Part shown: positions 1-16,400 of the stretch, piece by piece | Layout of the letters: the number at the start of each line of letters is the position of its first letter | How positions within the stretch are numbered: the first letter of the stretch is position 1 | Assembly: GCF_041296385.1 (NCBI RefSeq) | Contig: NW_027184085.1 | Location: 9,667,301-9,731,300 of the forward strand | Reading direction: 5' to 3' | Length of the DNA: 64,000 bases | Origin: Aphelocoma coerulescens | Taxonomy: Eukaryota > Chordata > Aves > Passeriformes > Corvidae | Program-made: the position numbers and the translations under genes | The notes under the pieces: generated by a model | Seen by the model: the letters and a program-made list of their open reading frames with translations, nothing else | Databases searched by the model: none | Told to the model about the DNA's origin: nothing

Positions 1-369
1 CTGAGCTCCTTTCCCTGCATGGAGCCCACACATGTGGGGTCATGGGCTGCGACAGCCGGATGGAGCCAGGCATGGTCTCCCTCACTCACAGGCTTGCTCT
101 TGCACCACTTATTCCAGATGATGGGCGATGCTCTGCCATTCCCTGCCTGCAGTCTGACACGGCAGCCCATCAGGCAGCCAGTTTTTATCCAATTTCATGC
201 TGATTTTGGTATCATCCTTCCCTCCTGAAACAGCTGCCGTGAGGGGAGTCGATGCCTCTCCGAACCCTCCCCGCAGCGCATCAACACTATTATCTCCATC
301 AGCCAAACTTGCAATCTCCTGAAAAAAGATATCTCGCTATTTTGACAAGTTCTCTTTTCCATCACCCCC

Positions 370-900
370 CGCTGACTGTCAGGAACGCCGGCTCGCGCAG
401 GCGCGCCGAGGCTGCTGCTCCTGCCAAAACTTCGGGTCCCCCTCCCTCCCCACCAAAGGGCAGACCCCCCGTGCCGCCCAGGGTGCTGGCAGCTGCGGCC
501 CCGGGGGCTGGGCAGGCGCAGGGGTGCGCCGGGGCAGCGCACGGCGTTCCCGGTCGGCGCGCTCCAGAAGCAGCCGCAGATGGTGAGCCCACACGCCGCG
601 TCGCCGCAGCAGCCAGTGACCTACACGCGGGCGTCATGCGAGATTTCGGAGCGGGGAGAGGAGCTGACGAAAATGCACATTCCCGCTGCAGCTCAGCTCT
701 CACCTCCGCCCCTGCAGCCCTCCTCCAGCAGACCGGCGCTGCCGGCTCCCTGTCAGGAGCTTCCCCAGCCTGTTGCCGGTTGCGCCGCTCCAGCGAGCAG
801 CCAACCACGCTGTGGCTTTTCGGAGAGGACAGGGGACTGTGTCCTCCTCCTCCCCAAAGGGTGCGAGACGATCCTTAATTCGGCACAGGGTGTCCTTGCA
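370..900. promoter_or_regulatory. CpG-island-like block, candidate PHF24 promoter
   Basis: This stretch is GC-rich and dense in CpG, unlike the DNA on either side. It includes an NRF1-like alternating motif (CGCGCAGGCGCG near 395-406). A good donor match (ATG|GTGAGC, GT at 583-584) could end a noncoding first exon at 582. PHF24 needs such an upstream exon, because its start-codon exon opens with a splice acceptor at 8258-8260. The link across 7.7 kb is inferred from position only. The block could also be the promoter of another, unseen gene to the left. Confidence 0.4.
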
Positions 901-3022
901 GAAGTGGATCTGGATTGTAGCTCTCATTTTGGGGGACACCGCACCTGCCTGCAGCAGGATCCTCAAGGCCTTTGGCAACGAGAGCAGGAGCGGTGCTGGA
1001 GCTCCTCCTTGCCTCTGCTTTTCCAGGAACCACTACACTCGGCCCCGGGACTGCCAGGGCAAGGCCCTCCCCACAGAGGCACTAAAAGCTTTCGCAGCCT
1101 GCCCGCACACTCCTCTGCAGTCCTCTGGGGCCAAGGTTCATCTGTGAAGATGTTGCCCGTTGCCCTCCCTTACAGCTGGCATGCACTTTCTCCACCCCAC
1201 ACCCATCCCAACACCTTCCACCATGCTCCCCAGGCGAAATAATTCACCCTACAGGGAGGCATTCCTGGGGAAGGATGAAGCACAGAGAGGCACTTTGGGC
1301 CAGGGCAGAGCACCCAGAGGCTCCATTAAGGCTCCTGCATCTGATGGCGTGTAGCAAGACGGGACCTGATATCCACAAGTTGAAAACAGATAAATCCTGT
1401 CTCCAGCCTGGCTTTGTGCATCCCTAGACATGGGAAAGAGAGCCATGGACCAACTCAAATCCCCACACAGCACCCAGATGCTGCCTTTCCCAGCCTCTGG
1501 ACATGAGCTGCAGATGGTCTCAGCTTACTCCCAAACGAAGGGTCTGCAATGAAGGTATGGGTATTGTGGGATCAGTGTCAGTGCCCATGAGTCTAGGGAG
1601 GGCTGGCACAGGGTCTTGAATAGCAGTCAGGGGTAAGGAACCATCCTGGCACCAGCACGTGGCACAAGCATGTGGAACCTGCTCCCCCCCCGAGCTGCCC
1701 TGTCCCAGTCACCTGCTCCTGGGGAGGCAGAGCACTCCATGGGTGTTGGATGCCACATCCACCACATGTTTTTTCAGGGGTGTAGAAGACCTCAGGCATG
1801 GTGCTGCCCATCTTCCAGAAGCCAGGAAGCTTCAGTCATCAACTGGTTCTTAATCCCAGGTCTCCCACTCCATGCTGCCCATGCTCTCACAGGAAAGGTG
1901 ACATCCCCACCTCTCCACTGCTGTCCATACGTCCACAGTTCTGTGGGGCTGGCAGACCTGGAACCTGATAGGACCTGCCCAGTGGAGGACACAGGGTCTG
2001 GCAGGGCTAGGATGTGAGTCTGGGATGTGAGGTTCCCCCCAGGCAGTATCCTGGGAACAGGAACCATGCAGTGGGGCTGAGCAGAGCTTCCCTCTCCCCT
2101 CGTCAGGACAGGACCTGCTGTACCCAGCCTGGCCGAGGAGCAGAGCAGCCCTGCAGCATCCCCACTGCCCAGGCTCCTCTGCTCTTACCTTCAGTGCTAA
2201 TCCCAAGCCTGGATGGAAGCTGCTCCTAGGAGGGCTCAGAGTCTGTTTCACCCTAAATCATCCCCATGCAGAGCTGTCTATTCTGAAGGGGAAAGCACAG
2301 CACCGTATCAGTGGCACCCCCTTCCAGTAAGGTGTAAGGGGGCTGAGTGACCATCTCCACCAAGCTGATGTGGGGCAGGTGGGGATGCATGTGGACCAGA
2401 TATCCTGCCTTCACAGGTGCTGCATTAGACCTGTGCCCTCCTCTCCCCACCAGTATCCTCTCTCCTGCCCCATCACCTCCTTCACAGCCCCTGTGTGCCC
2501 CCAGCCCTGATGCAGCCCTGTGGTGTCCACCCAGGTGATACATCAAGTCCTGGGGACTAGAAGAACAAAAACCCTGGGTTTTGCATTGCACTGGGCGCAC
2601 AGAGCTGCACATAGCCAGCAGCCACAGTGCCCCTGCTGCACCATAGTGTGGGAAGAACAGCGTGCCTGCAACACTGACCAGCAGGTATTGGGTTAAAGCA
2701 GGTGCAGGTAGCCTGTGACTGGGGCACGGGTCTGGGGAAGACCCCACAGCGGGGGCAGATGAGACCTTTGCTCATCCTTGGATGCAGTCCCATCTCTGTA
2801 ATCCTTGAGGTTTTTTCTAAGAAAGGCGGTACAACCCAGGGGGCCAAAGGAGATGCAGGGAAAGCTTTTATTGGTATCTTCCAGCACACGTCAGCCTGGT
2901 TAAAAAAAATCTTCGTTTCTCGGAGAGCTTTTTAACAGGGCTCGGGCAGCAATTGGTACAGGGACAGCAAACCAGGCTGCATCTGCTCAGCCCCAGTCAC
3001 AAGCTCCCTGCTTCCTCTGAGA

Positions 3023-3053
<31 letters not shown>

Positions 3054-3062
3054 TGTGCGCGC
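3023..3062. repeat. (GT)n microsatellite with GC-alternating tail
   Basis: About 13 GT dinucleotides run on into GCGTGTGCGCGC, giving 40 bp of unbroken purine-pyrimidine alternation. Such tracts favour left-handed Z-DNA and vary in length between individuals. Confidence 0.95.
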
Positions 3063-4539
3063 TAGACACAGGCATCCGCTCCCAGCATCTTGCTGCCTCC
3101 TGCATCCTCCGGCAGCAAGTGCACGGCTCTGGCTTCCCGGGTACCACCCTCACTGCTCCATCCCCTGACAGGGATTTGCACGCGGAGCACAGCATGCAGT
3201 GAGCACCCGCGGGTGGAGAGGGGCTCGTGGCCAGAGGCAGCGGCAATGGACACTGTGTGGACTGCTGTCTAGGGCTCGTGTTCCCAGACCGACTCTGATC
3301 CTGGTAAGAGGGGTTTTTTTGCCATTGTGGGTGCTTTCCTGGGTGCATGGCGTGGGCTGTCCATACGTTGTGTCACCCCTGGCTGGGTTCCCCCACTGGT
3401 CCCAGGGTCCTGGTGCCAGGGAGGGTGACCAGAGCTCCTGGGATGGGATACCTGGGAGTGGGGATGAGGATGGGGTGAGAGGGTCCTGCCCTCGGGGTCC
3501 TCATGTGGGTACTGGGGAGAGGGGCTGGGGAGGGAGAGGAGAATGAGAAGTGCGGAGCTGGGCAGAAGCTGTGTCTGCTGCAGAGGAAGGGACTCTGCTG
3601 TCACGGCATTTTCATCCCCCTCTGGGAGATGAAAGAGTGCGACACACCTATAAAATCTGCCATAGCGCGGCAGGACGGGCAACCTGATCCGGCAGGGAGA
3701 GCAGCCACCAGCTTGGTGTCCCCAGGACTGGGACACAGCACAGCTGGGGGTCCTGCCACCTCTGCCCCCCCCTGCCCCCCCCCCCCACATCCCCACTGGA
3801 CTCCCACAGCCCTGCAGAGGGTGGGAGGGTACCACAAGCCACAGATCTCCCTGCCCCATGGCAAATGGATCACCTCGTGGCAGCAGTCCCAGCAGTGCCA
3901 CAGTTCCAGCATGTGCTGTCTGCCCAGGAGAGGGGACAAGGGGATGCTGCCAGACCCCTCTGGCCATTTGCAGCCAGCTCAGGGAGGTGGAATGCAATGT
4001 CCCCTAACCAGAGCCTGCTGCCTTCGCAGCCTGGTCCCCCTCACCCCAGGCAGGCAGCAACTGGCAGGGTGTGCAGGGCTGTGCCAGAGCCATGCCTGAG
4101 CCACGGCAGCTCCTCCCAGCCCTGCTTCATGCCCTTCAGACCGAGCCCTGGGACCAGGCAGCCATGGGCTCTGATGTCCCAGGGTTGTCCTCCCTGTTGG
4201 TACCCCACCCCTCTGCCCCCAGGGTCCCTAACACTGCTCGCAGTAAGACATAGCACTGCGGGGCAAAAGCCCCAGCAGCCAGGCGAGGGCAGGGAGGAGG
4301 CCTGGCCCCCTGGCAGCCTGTGGGGACCAGGTGCATCCTTCCCCACGATCGAGGAGCATACTCCTGGCACAGGAGGAGGTTCTGCTCCAGGCACAACCCT
4401 GACACAGCCCCTTGAAGGTGGGTGCCATGGATCCTGCTCAGGGGTGCACCAGCCCAAGCACCCTCTGACCCTTCATTTGCTGGCAGAGCCCTGCACTGAG
4501 GACACACCGTGGGGCAGGTAACAGTCAGTCCTAGAGACC

Positions 4540-4990
4540 TGTGGCTCCACACCCCCATCTCCCCAGGCTGCCACCGCGCACCACAACATCTCACCCTGCA
4601 CCCACGGCCCCCAAGGAGCACCCATCCCGCACTACCAGCTGCCACAGACACCACCCCACTCCCACAGCTTCTGCAACATCCCTGCACCCAAAGCCACCAC
4701 CCACCCCATGCCCACACCGCTGCAAAACCCTCCAAGGGCCATAACACCTGCCCTGCACTGCCAGCCACGCCGTAGCATATCCACCGCAAAACACATCCAC
4801 CCCTCGCACCTCATCCACCCCGTAACACATCCAGTCCTAACAAACACACCCCACCTGCTCTGCTCCCCGACGCATCCATCCTGCACTCCCAGCCACCACA
4901 CCACCCCCGCCGTGCTGCGCTACACCCACCTGTGTGTCACCCGCCACCCCGCACCCACCACTAACCTGGCACCCCGTAACCCTTGCACAA
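4540..4990. repeat. C/A-rich low-complexity region
   Basis: This region is strongly strand-asymmetric. The plus strand is built of degenerate CACCCC, ACATCCACCC and similar words with very few G runs. It looks like a decayed minisatellite. Open frames across it read as proline/threonine/histidine-rich junk. Confidence 0.7.
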
Positions 4991-7240
4991 GCCACATGTG
5001 CTCTGCCATGGCAGAGAGATTTTGCAGCTATGCAGGGACCATTGGCTCTGTTTGCATCCGGATGCTCTGCCCTGTTTCCTTTTCCCGGGGTGCCTCCGTG
5101 ATAGCCACCAGCTCTCTCCCCACTCCCACCTAACCCAGGCTTAATCCTCACTCCGGCTCCACCAGTCTTGTTTCCATGCCTCAGTGTCCCCCACACAGAG
5201 AGGAGCGTGATGCTGGGAAAGATGCGTCCATGGGTGCTGAGAGGATGAAGTGCTTTCTGGCTCAGTGTTTTGCTGCAGGAACGAAGCAGCAAGGAGCAAA
5301 TCCAAAAGAGAAGAGTGAGGGGAATGGATGTTGCCCAAGGATCAGGGCAGGGGTGCAGGGGGATGGGGGAAAGAGAAGGGAAGGGGTTGGGAAGGTGCCC
5401 ACCACCGACTGTGACAGCCCCCGGTGCTGGCAGGGCTCAGTGGAGCCGGGTGTTTGCAGGCAGCTCCTGCCTGTGCCCAGATTTAGCTCCTCTGTGGGGG
5501 CGACCTAAAAATAGTCCCACGGTGCAGCCTGGCAGCAAGGTCGAGGCCCCCGCACCTCTTAGGTCACGGTGAGACAGGTGGTGGTTCTGCTTGCCTCGGG
5601 GGGTGGACACAAATAGCACTGGAGACACCTTCCCCCAAGGACACGTGGGGATGCAGGGGCTGCTCGGGTGTCTGGGCTGCTGTGAGGCAAAGCTGCCCCT
5701 GGTCCTCCCTCCCCAGGAGAAGGGGGACTCCCCAAGTCTGGCAGGACCCCAAGTCAGGCCAGGTTCTATGTGAGGGTGAAGTCCCACCCCACAAAGCCAG
5801 GCAGGTCAGGTAGGGTATGGGGCACAGGCAAAAAGGGGTCTGGAGAGTCCAGAGCAAGTTTGGGGTATCTGGGGAGCAATGGGGCCTGTGGAAAGGCAAT
5901 GGAGTCTGGAGACTGAGTTCAGGGTGAAGCCATTCACCCCAGATGCGCAGGCAGGGTCCAGCTGTTCAGCACTAGCAGGAGCAGGGAAGCCAGCAGAGCT
6001 GAGGACAGACACAAGTCATGATAGCAGTGATACTGTCCAGGCTCCAGGCACACAGTTGCCAGTGTCAGAAGGCACTCAGGGTAGGCTTGGGAGAGGACAG
6101 GAAACAGGGAGGTGGGCTGGGGTCTTCCAGCAACAGCACAGTGCAGGTGGGTGATTATGACATGAACACACAGGGGAACCAGATTTGGGGGGAGAATACA
6201 GAAAATCCACACACCAGCCACCCTTCTAGTACCTGGGCTGCCCCACTGCACTGCGGAGTGGCTGGGGTTGGGGTACCCAGAGCTAAGCAGCACTGTGGGG
6301 AGAAGCTGCCAGCACACTGGAATCAGGAACACCAGTGTGGGTACCAGGGAGACTGATGTGCTGTGGGTCACACCCCTCTTTTCACTCTTCTCTGTGAGCC
6401 TAGCCCCTCTGGACCCTCTCCTCCCTGCTTCTTGGACAGGAGTAGGCCTGGATCTGGCCAACACTCAGTGGTGCAGGGACCTGCAAAAGCAGATCTTGGG
6501 GGGATTTCCCTGTGACTTCTCCGACTCTCTCGCTCGCAGGCAGAGCTGCAATGCTGCCCAGCAGCAGAGCTGATCCAGACCACGGCAGACGTGATCCTGA
6601 GCCAGCCAGGCAGAGGGTGGTGGCACGGCGAGGAGGTAGAAACACCCAGGTGTTTTCCTTCCCACTGGCACAGCCGCAGAGATGCTGCTGCTGTGGCTTG
6701 GACACGTGCCTCCAGCTCTGCCCCGCTCCCACCTTTGCAAAGCCCCGGGAGCTGAAGAATGCCGGGCACCAGCTCCGAGCCAGGCACTGCGGCCAACAGG
6801 TGCAAATACCCCAGCCCACACATGCGCACGCTGCTGGGACCCCCACGCGCAGGACGGGGCCCACACGTGTTGCATACCCGGCTCAGCGCGTGGGAATCTG
6901 CAGGCAGATGGTCCCGCTGTGGTGGGGAGAGGCTGGGAAATCACATGCGTGTGCACGCAGTGGTGTTTGCCGCCTGCCAGCATGCTCTGCTCCGCTCCGC
7001 TCGGCCCTGCTGCTGCGGGGTACCTGTAATTACCCTGACCAGGCTCCCTGCCACAGCAGTGCCCGCGGTGTTGAGTCCTCCCGCAGACAGCGAGATCCTG
7101 GCGTGTGCACGCATGCTGCTAATTATCCCGCTACCTGGGGACTTCCCCGCTGAGGCTGGCGGGGCAGGAGATTGCTGCTCCAATCTCCCCGCGTTGCCTC
7201 CTGGTCCCTGGGCACGTCCTGGGAGTACCTCTGTGCTGCA

Positions 7241-7440
7241 GCATAGAATTAGAGAATAATTAAGGCTGGAAAAGACCTCTAAGATCATCAACTCCAACCA
7301 TTAACCCAGCACCGCCAAGGCAACCATTAAACCATGTCCCTAAGTGCCATATCTACAGGGTTTTTAAACATTTCCAGAGATGGTGATTCTACCACTGCCC
7401 TGGGCAGCATCTTCCATAATGCAACCCCAGCACGGCACAA
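7241..7440 (-). mobile_element. CR1 LINE 3' fragment
   Basis: It starts with the reverse complement of a CR1 tail (CATAGAATTAGAGAAT) and runs through the typical AAGGCTGGAAAAGACCTCTAAGATCATC segment in diverged form. The 5' truncated, antisense orientation and divergence suggest an old insertion. Confidence 0.85.
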
Positions 7441-8240
7441 GGGAAGCCCTTGGACCCATGTGGGGTGATGCTGTGCCCCACAACACTGGAGGCCAAATCC
7501 TGCTTCTCCCCAGTTTCAGCTCACACCCAGTGAGACAGAGTCCAACTTGTTAATGCTGCTGCTGTTGGCCTCCCCATTTTACCCCAAGATGATCTTCCCT
7601 TGGTACTTGGAAGCCAAATATCCTTCTTGGGACCCATGTGTCCCAGTCCCATGCATTGCTCCCCTTCCCCCTTGCACCCTCACAGCCCTGCTACAGCTGG
7701 CCCAGCCTCCCCACACGGCTCCTTGCAGGATGCCCAGTGATCACAGCAGCAGCAGCACACACACAAGCATGTGAGTGGAAGAAAGGCAGGTGAGTGAAGA
7801 GGAATTTAAGGAAGGTGAGGGGTCAGCACCAGACCTGCTATGATTGCGTCCTGGGCAGAGCTGCAGGGAGGCCATCTTTCACCCTTGACTGGCCACAGAG
7901 GCTGTCTTCAAGACAGAATGGAGATGCACACAAGAAGAAGGGTTACAGCTGGTCCTAGTCCCTGTGGGTGTCACTGATGGGAAAAGCCTGGATGTGTTTC
8001 TTGTTAAGCTGGAGTCCATAGAGCAAGGGTGGGGAGGCACCCCCAAACCATCTCCCTGCCTCCTGTCCCACTCCCCGACCAACTCAGACCCTCCATGGCC
8101 CGGAATCCATCTCCCCATAGCCACCATCATAACCCCAGCACCAGCTTGTCACAAAGACCCCATTTCTGCCTGCCCTGAGCTGCTCCTCACACAGCTGGGG
8201 GGAAAACCACCAGGACGCCCCTTTGGCATCAGGGACATAG

Positions 8241-11829
<3,589 letters not shown>

Positions 11830-11904
11830 ACCCAGCCATGTGCCGCACCCGCCATGGTGACCTGCCCCGCCCAGCCCCCCCCACCCCCCGCAGCCGCAGC
11901 CGGG

Positions 11905-12040
11905 CGCCGATTGGCTGGCGGGGAAGCGGCCATGCTGCCCTCTGCCCCACCTCCCCCTCGGATTGGCTGTGAAGAGGATGGGTGCTGGGCTTTGATTGGC
12001 TGAGGGAGCGGCAGCAGCTCTCGGGTCTCTGATTGGTGGG
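11905..12040. promoter_or_regulatory. Cluster of four NF-Y (ATTGG/CCAAT) boxes
   Basis: ATTGG cores occur at 11910-11914, 11962-11966, 11995-11999 and 12032-12036, three of them in GATTGGCTG context, inside GC-rich DNA. Multiple CCAAT boxes spaced 30-50 bp are characteristic of NF-Y promoters. The location just downstream of the PHF24 stop is odd. Whether it drives a transcript, and in which direction, is unknown. Confidence 0.5.
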
Positions 12041-13278
12041 GGAAGCAGGGCGGGGCAGGGCGTGTCCCCATTCCCTCCCCCCCAGGCCCTGCAGGGACCA
12101 CGGTGGGGAAGGGTCCCGTGCCCGGGGTTACCACGGGGCACAAGGGGCACGGAACCTGCTGCCCCCATGATCCCCGTCCCCACAGCACCCAGGGACCTGC
12201 GGACAGAGCAGGGTCTGCCCTGGGTAGTTGTGGGGCGACAGCGGAACCCAGAGCACCCGTGTGCCCCCAGCCTCCCACAGTGCACGGGGCAGAGCCTCTG
12301 CGTGCCACGGGCAGCACCCACAGGTCTGCGGCAAGCAATGTCTCAGCTCATCAGCATGGTGGATCCTCAGGGGATGTGACTGACCCCCCTTGGGGTCTTT
12401 CACATCCCTGCTGTACTCCAACATGGGCTGGAGCCCAGTAGGTCCATCCTTGCATGCATAGCCCGTGGCTGTGTCTGGGAGACTTTCCCCTGGCATGGCT
12501 CAACCCTTCCCTGCTGGCAACCAACTATTTAATGCCAACAGTGATGGTGTAGGAAGGAGCACTGGGAACAGAAAGCTTCAGAGGGATGGGAAGGCAGGGT
12601 CAGATGTAGGGGAACCCTCCCATGCATCTGATCTTGCCAGCAGCACTCCCCTGCATCCCTCATCCCCTCCTGTACCCCTGGTTCCAGGGGATGCTCTTCA
12701 TCTGCTTGCCATTCCTGTCCTACACCAATCCTGTTCAGTCCTGCTCTCTACCCACCACATCAAGTGGGCAACCTCGCCTCGCTGGGAGCATTAGTCCTTG
12801 TGGTGAGGAGGAGGAGGCAGAGCTCAGAGCCTCCCCAGGTGTCAGCTGCAGGGATGAGGCATTCACTGGCCACATTGGCAGCCCTAAGGTAGACAGATGC
12901 ACTCAGCCCACAGACGAAGGAGCAGGGAGCCCGGAAACCTTGCCCCAAACACTCCAGGGGTTGGGATGCCCAGGTCCCACGGCAGCCCCAGCAGCTGCTC
13001 CTGCCCCTCCAATCCCTTCCCCACAGTGCCCTCAACCTCTCCCTGCCTGGTGTGCCCTGGCTCAGACAGGGAGCCCCGGGGTGTACACAGACCAGGGCTG
13101 CACTTGAAGCAACCTGGTCACTCCCTCACCTCCATCCCCGATGCCCTGTGGGCATCATCCCAGTCATCCCCCTTCCCCCAGCCAGGGCACAGTTCCCCTC
13201 TCCAGGGTCTCTCCCACTGCAAGACCAGGAGGCGCACCAGTGCCACGACATCTTCCTCTACCACCCTGGCATGCCAGG

Positions 13279-13370
13279 CCAATGGGGATATTTTGGATGC
13301 CAGGTCCAAGAAGTGGCCAGAGCGCCAATGGGGATATTTCGGATGCCAGGTCCGAGATGTGGCCAGAGCC
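13279..13370. repeat. 46-bp direct duplication in PHF24 3' UTR
   Basis: Two adjacent copies (13279-13324 and 13325-13370), each starting CCAATGGGGATATTT, differ at only four or so positions. It is a recent local duplication, close upstream of the proposed poly(A) signal. Confidence 0.9.
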
Positions 13371-13432
13371 ATGGCGAGGAGGCGGCCGTGGGTGCGTGGG
13401 TTGCAACTCCCTATCTGTACTGAGATACATTC

Positions 13433-13438
13433 ATTAAA
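13433..13438 (+). terminator. PHF24: Candidate poly(A) signal ATTAAA for PHF24
   Basis: ATTAAA is the common variant signal. A GT/T-rich element follows at 13460-13475. It is the best candidate in the first 1.7 kb after the stop codon. Confidence 0.45.
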
Positions 13439-13460
13439 CAGCTGTGTCCAGCTAGCCTCC

Positions 13461-16400
13461 GTCTCGTGTGCTTACAGGGCCTCTGGCTTCGCCATGGGCC
13501 TTTCTGGGGACCCACAGCTGCCTATTGTTTAAAATCCCACCCCAGGTTCAGGTCACTGTCCCATCAGGCAAGCTTGGCCTCCTGTCCCCAGACTGTCCCA
13601 CAGCAGTGACAGGGGGCAGCCAGCAGGTGCACCCAGGATCCAGCAAGCTCAGGGTGCTGCATGTCTTCCCAGGAAAGCAGACAGTAAGGAGAGTGGATCA
13701 TGGAACCACTGCAAACGCTGCAGTGGAAGGGACAGCCCTCCATTGGAATGAGTGTGCTTCCTCCCTTCAGAGGCACTGGATGCTGAGAACAGAGCACTGA
13801 GCACTGGAGACAGCTGGATGCTGGGAACAGGCTGTCTGCAGCAAAATAACTCCACAGAGACACCAAAGTTCCCTAGGAGTGTGGTCCCCACGGCTGGAAT
13901 TCTCCAGCTAATCACATCCACAGGGCTCCCAGGAAAAGCTGCAGCTACTGCTGGCAGCACATGGTCTGTGGGAACCAAGCTGCCAGCAAAGGGAGCTCAC
14001 CGGCCTGGGGGGGACTTTCTTTGCACAGTGCCCATGCTGCAGCTGGGAGGGGAATGGGATTTGAGAAGAGGATCTGGGAGGGAAGTAGGAGGGGGGATGC
14101 TACACTGGCAGCATCTGTTCAGTGTGTGGGGACACAGAGCTTGCTGCTAAAACCTTGACTTGGACATTTGAGCCCAATCCCACAGTCACACTGGGAGGCA
14201 ATTGTGTACAAACCACAGCAGTGGTGTCCAGCTCACCCACAGGGAAAATCCGGCAAGCATTTCAGGCTCTGAGAGACAGATAAGCCGTAAAATTCGCTGT
14301 GTCACCTGGGAGAGGCACTCATTACCTTGGGGAGGAGGATGGACATCTGCAGGAAGGGGGAGCTGACGGTGGCTTTGTGCCTGATGATGGGATGTCATGG
14401 ATTGGGTGATGATGCGGGCTCTGTCAGTGCAGGGAAGCCCAGGGAAGCCCTCACCTGGCGAGATGGTGTTAAATCACTGTGTTATTGCTCCGTCTGCTGG
14501 AGATGAAGAGCAAGCTGGTGTACAGCACAGGCTTGAGAATCCTGGGAGTGGGGCACCCACTGCCAGCACCCCAAAGCCACACCCCCAAACGCTACAGGAT
14601 TCAGACTGAGAGGGCAGAACCTCACGGGTCCTAATCCAACCCCCCTTTGCACCCAGCTTTTCGCCTGGGGAACAAGGCACAAGCAGCTCTCCCATCCCCA
14701 GCCTACCCTGTCGCTTCCTGCAGCAGCCTGGCACCCCTGCCAGGGCACACAGCTGGCTGGTGTCCCCGGGGAGCTGCGTAACAAGGGCTGCAGGTGGCCA
14801 TGATGGCCTGTGTCCTGCAGGGCTGTGCTGTCACCACTGCAGCACCAGCTTCCCAGCTCTGTCACAGCTACACATCCCCAGTGAGTGACAACCACGCAGC
14901 AGTGTGCCCCAGGCGTGCCTCCACATAGGCAGCATCGACGTCTGGGCAGAAGCGGGAAGATGTGGTGGGGGAATGGGCAAGGTGTTGCTGTGGCTCCTCT
15001 TCGATGTCACTTGGTCCTTCAAGACTGCTGACCTCAGAGACACTGTCCCAAGAATGCCTCTGCTGCCTACAGACCACCCTCCCTAATGCTGGGGCAAGCC
15101 TGTCTTCAAATGCTGGGGGATATGTTCCCCTGCATACAATACAAAACCTCCCAAACACCCAAAATCTGGCACAAATCTCTCTCTGGACACTTGTGCAATC
15201 TGCTCACTGCACACTGGTGCAAACCTCTCACCAGATCTTTCAGAATGCTGGTGCAAACTGAGTGCTGTTGCAAACCTTTCCCTTAACAGCAGTGCAAACG
15301 GCCCCATGGTGATCCCAGAGGCTCCACACCAAAGGATCAGGATGCTCATGTGGGATTTAAGGCTGGGGCAAAAAGCAGCTGTCCAGCCCAACCCTCCCAA
15401 GCCCTGCTGAAGTGACAGTGCCTGTGCAGCTCACACATCTGTCACCCACCTCTAAGTGCCACACAGTGGACACTGGGGGCTCCCAGCCCCAGGGTTTCAA
15501 TCCAGCATCACCCTGCCTGGGGCCAAGTCCCAGGGTCCTGGGGGGCAGCTCTGGCTCTTGTGTTTCACAGCAGGCAGTGGTCAAAGTATTTTCCACCCTT
15601 TACCCAGGTGGTCCTGCTGTCTGGGAGGAGACTGGTGGATCCTGCCTGGCTCGGGAGCAGCCCACAGGTGATGGGGTGCTGCCCCATGGGAGTCCCAGGA
15701 GATGGGGGGGAGTAGTGCCTCACTCTGTATTGAGGTTGCCCCATCTGCCAGGCTGCAGGACCATTGCACGGGGCTGCCACCCCCTCAAAAAAACCTCTGT
15801 TAGTGGGGAAGATGAGTACTTGGTTTTGCACCCCAGGGTGCACGATAGCACCTCCTCTGAGCCTGGACACTTCTGCATACCCCTGGGGCTCCCCTGGCTT
15901 GGCCAGATGCCCTCAGGTGTGGTGTGTCCTGGAGGGGAAGTGACCGTGATGAGCCCCATACCAAAGCCAGATAATCTTCAGGAGAGCTATGCTGACATAG
16001 AGGGGAGAAAGGTGACCAGAGGGATACACTGGATAGTGTCACTATGAGCCCTGGCATTGACTGTCATTGGGACAAGATGTCAGAGCCCCATCCCATCATT
16101 GCCACAGGACCAGTCAGAGACGACTGGCAAGAAAAGGGGGTGCTCTGGGCAGGATGTGACAGTGACGGTGATAGCAGCAGCCACAGCTCTTGAAGGCAGT
16201 GACACCCTGGTGGCCCCAAACATCCTTCCCTCCCAGACCAGAGCAGAAGTAAATGCCGACCAGGGATAAAAGATGTCCCCATTTAGCAATATCACCCCAG
16301 ATGCAAGCAAGGAAAGGAGATGGGAAACCTGAGAGGATTTGGGAGTACAGAATTGGGATGAGGAGATTGGATTACCCAGAACTGATCCCTCCACCCCGAA

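Larger units (their letters stand above)
11830..13460 (+). other. PHF24: Probable PHF24 3' UTR
   Basis: No further coding exon is needed after the TAG. The first plausible cleavage signal in a good setting is ATTAAA at 13433-13438, followed by a GT-rich element (CTCGTGTGCTT), which would give a 1.6-kb 3' UTR. The extent is inferred; an earlier weak site cannot be excluded. The interval also holds an NF-Y box cluster and a 46-bp direct duplication. Confidence 0.5.

Noticed and set aside
2867..2872. Minus-strand AATAAA that could end a leftward gene
   Set aside because: No coding exon with splice sites was found to its right on the minus strand, and isolated hexamers are common.
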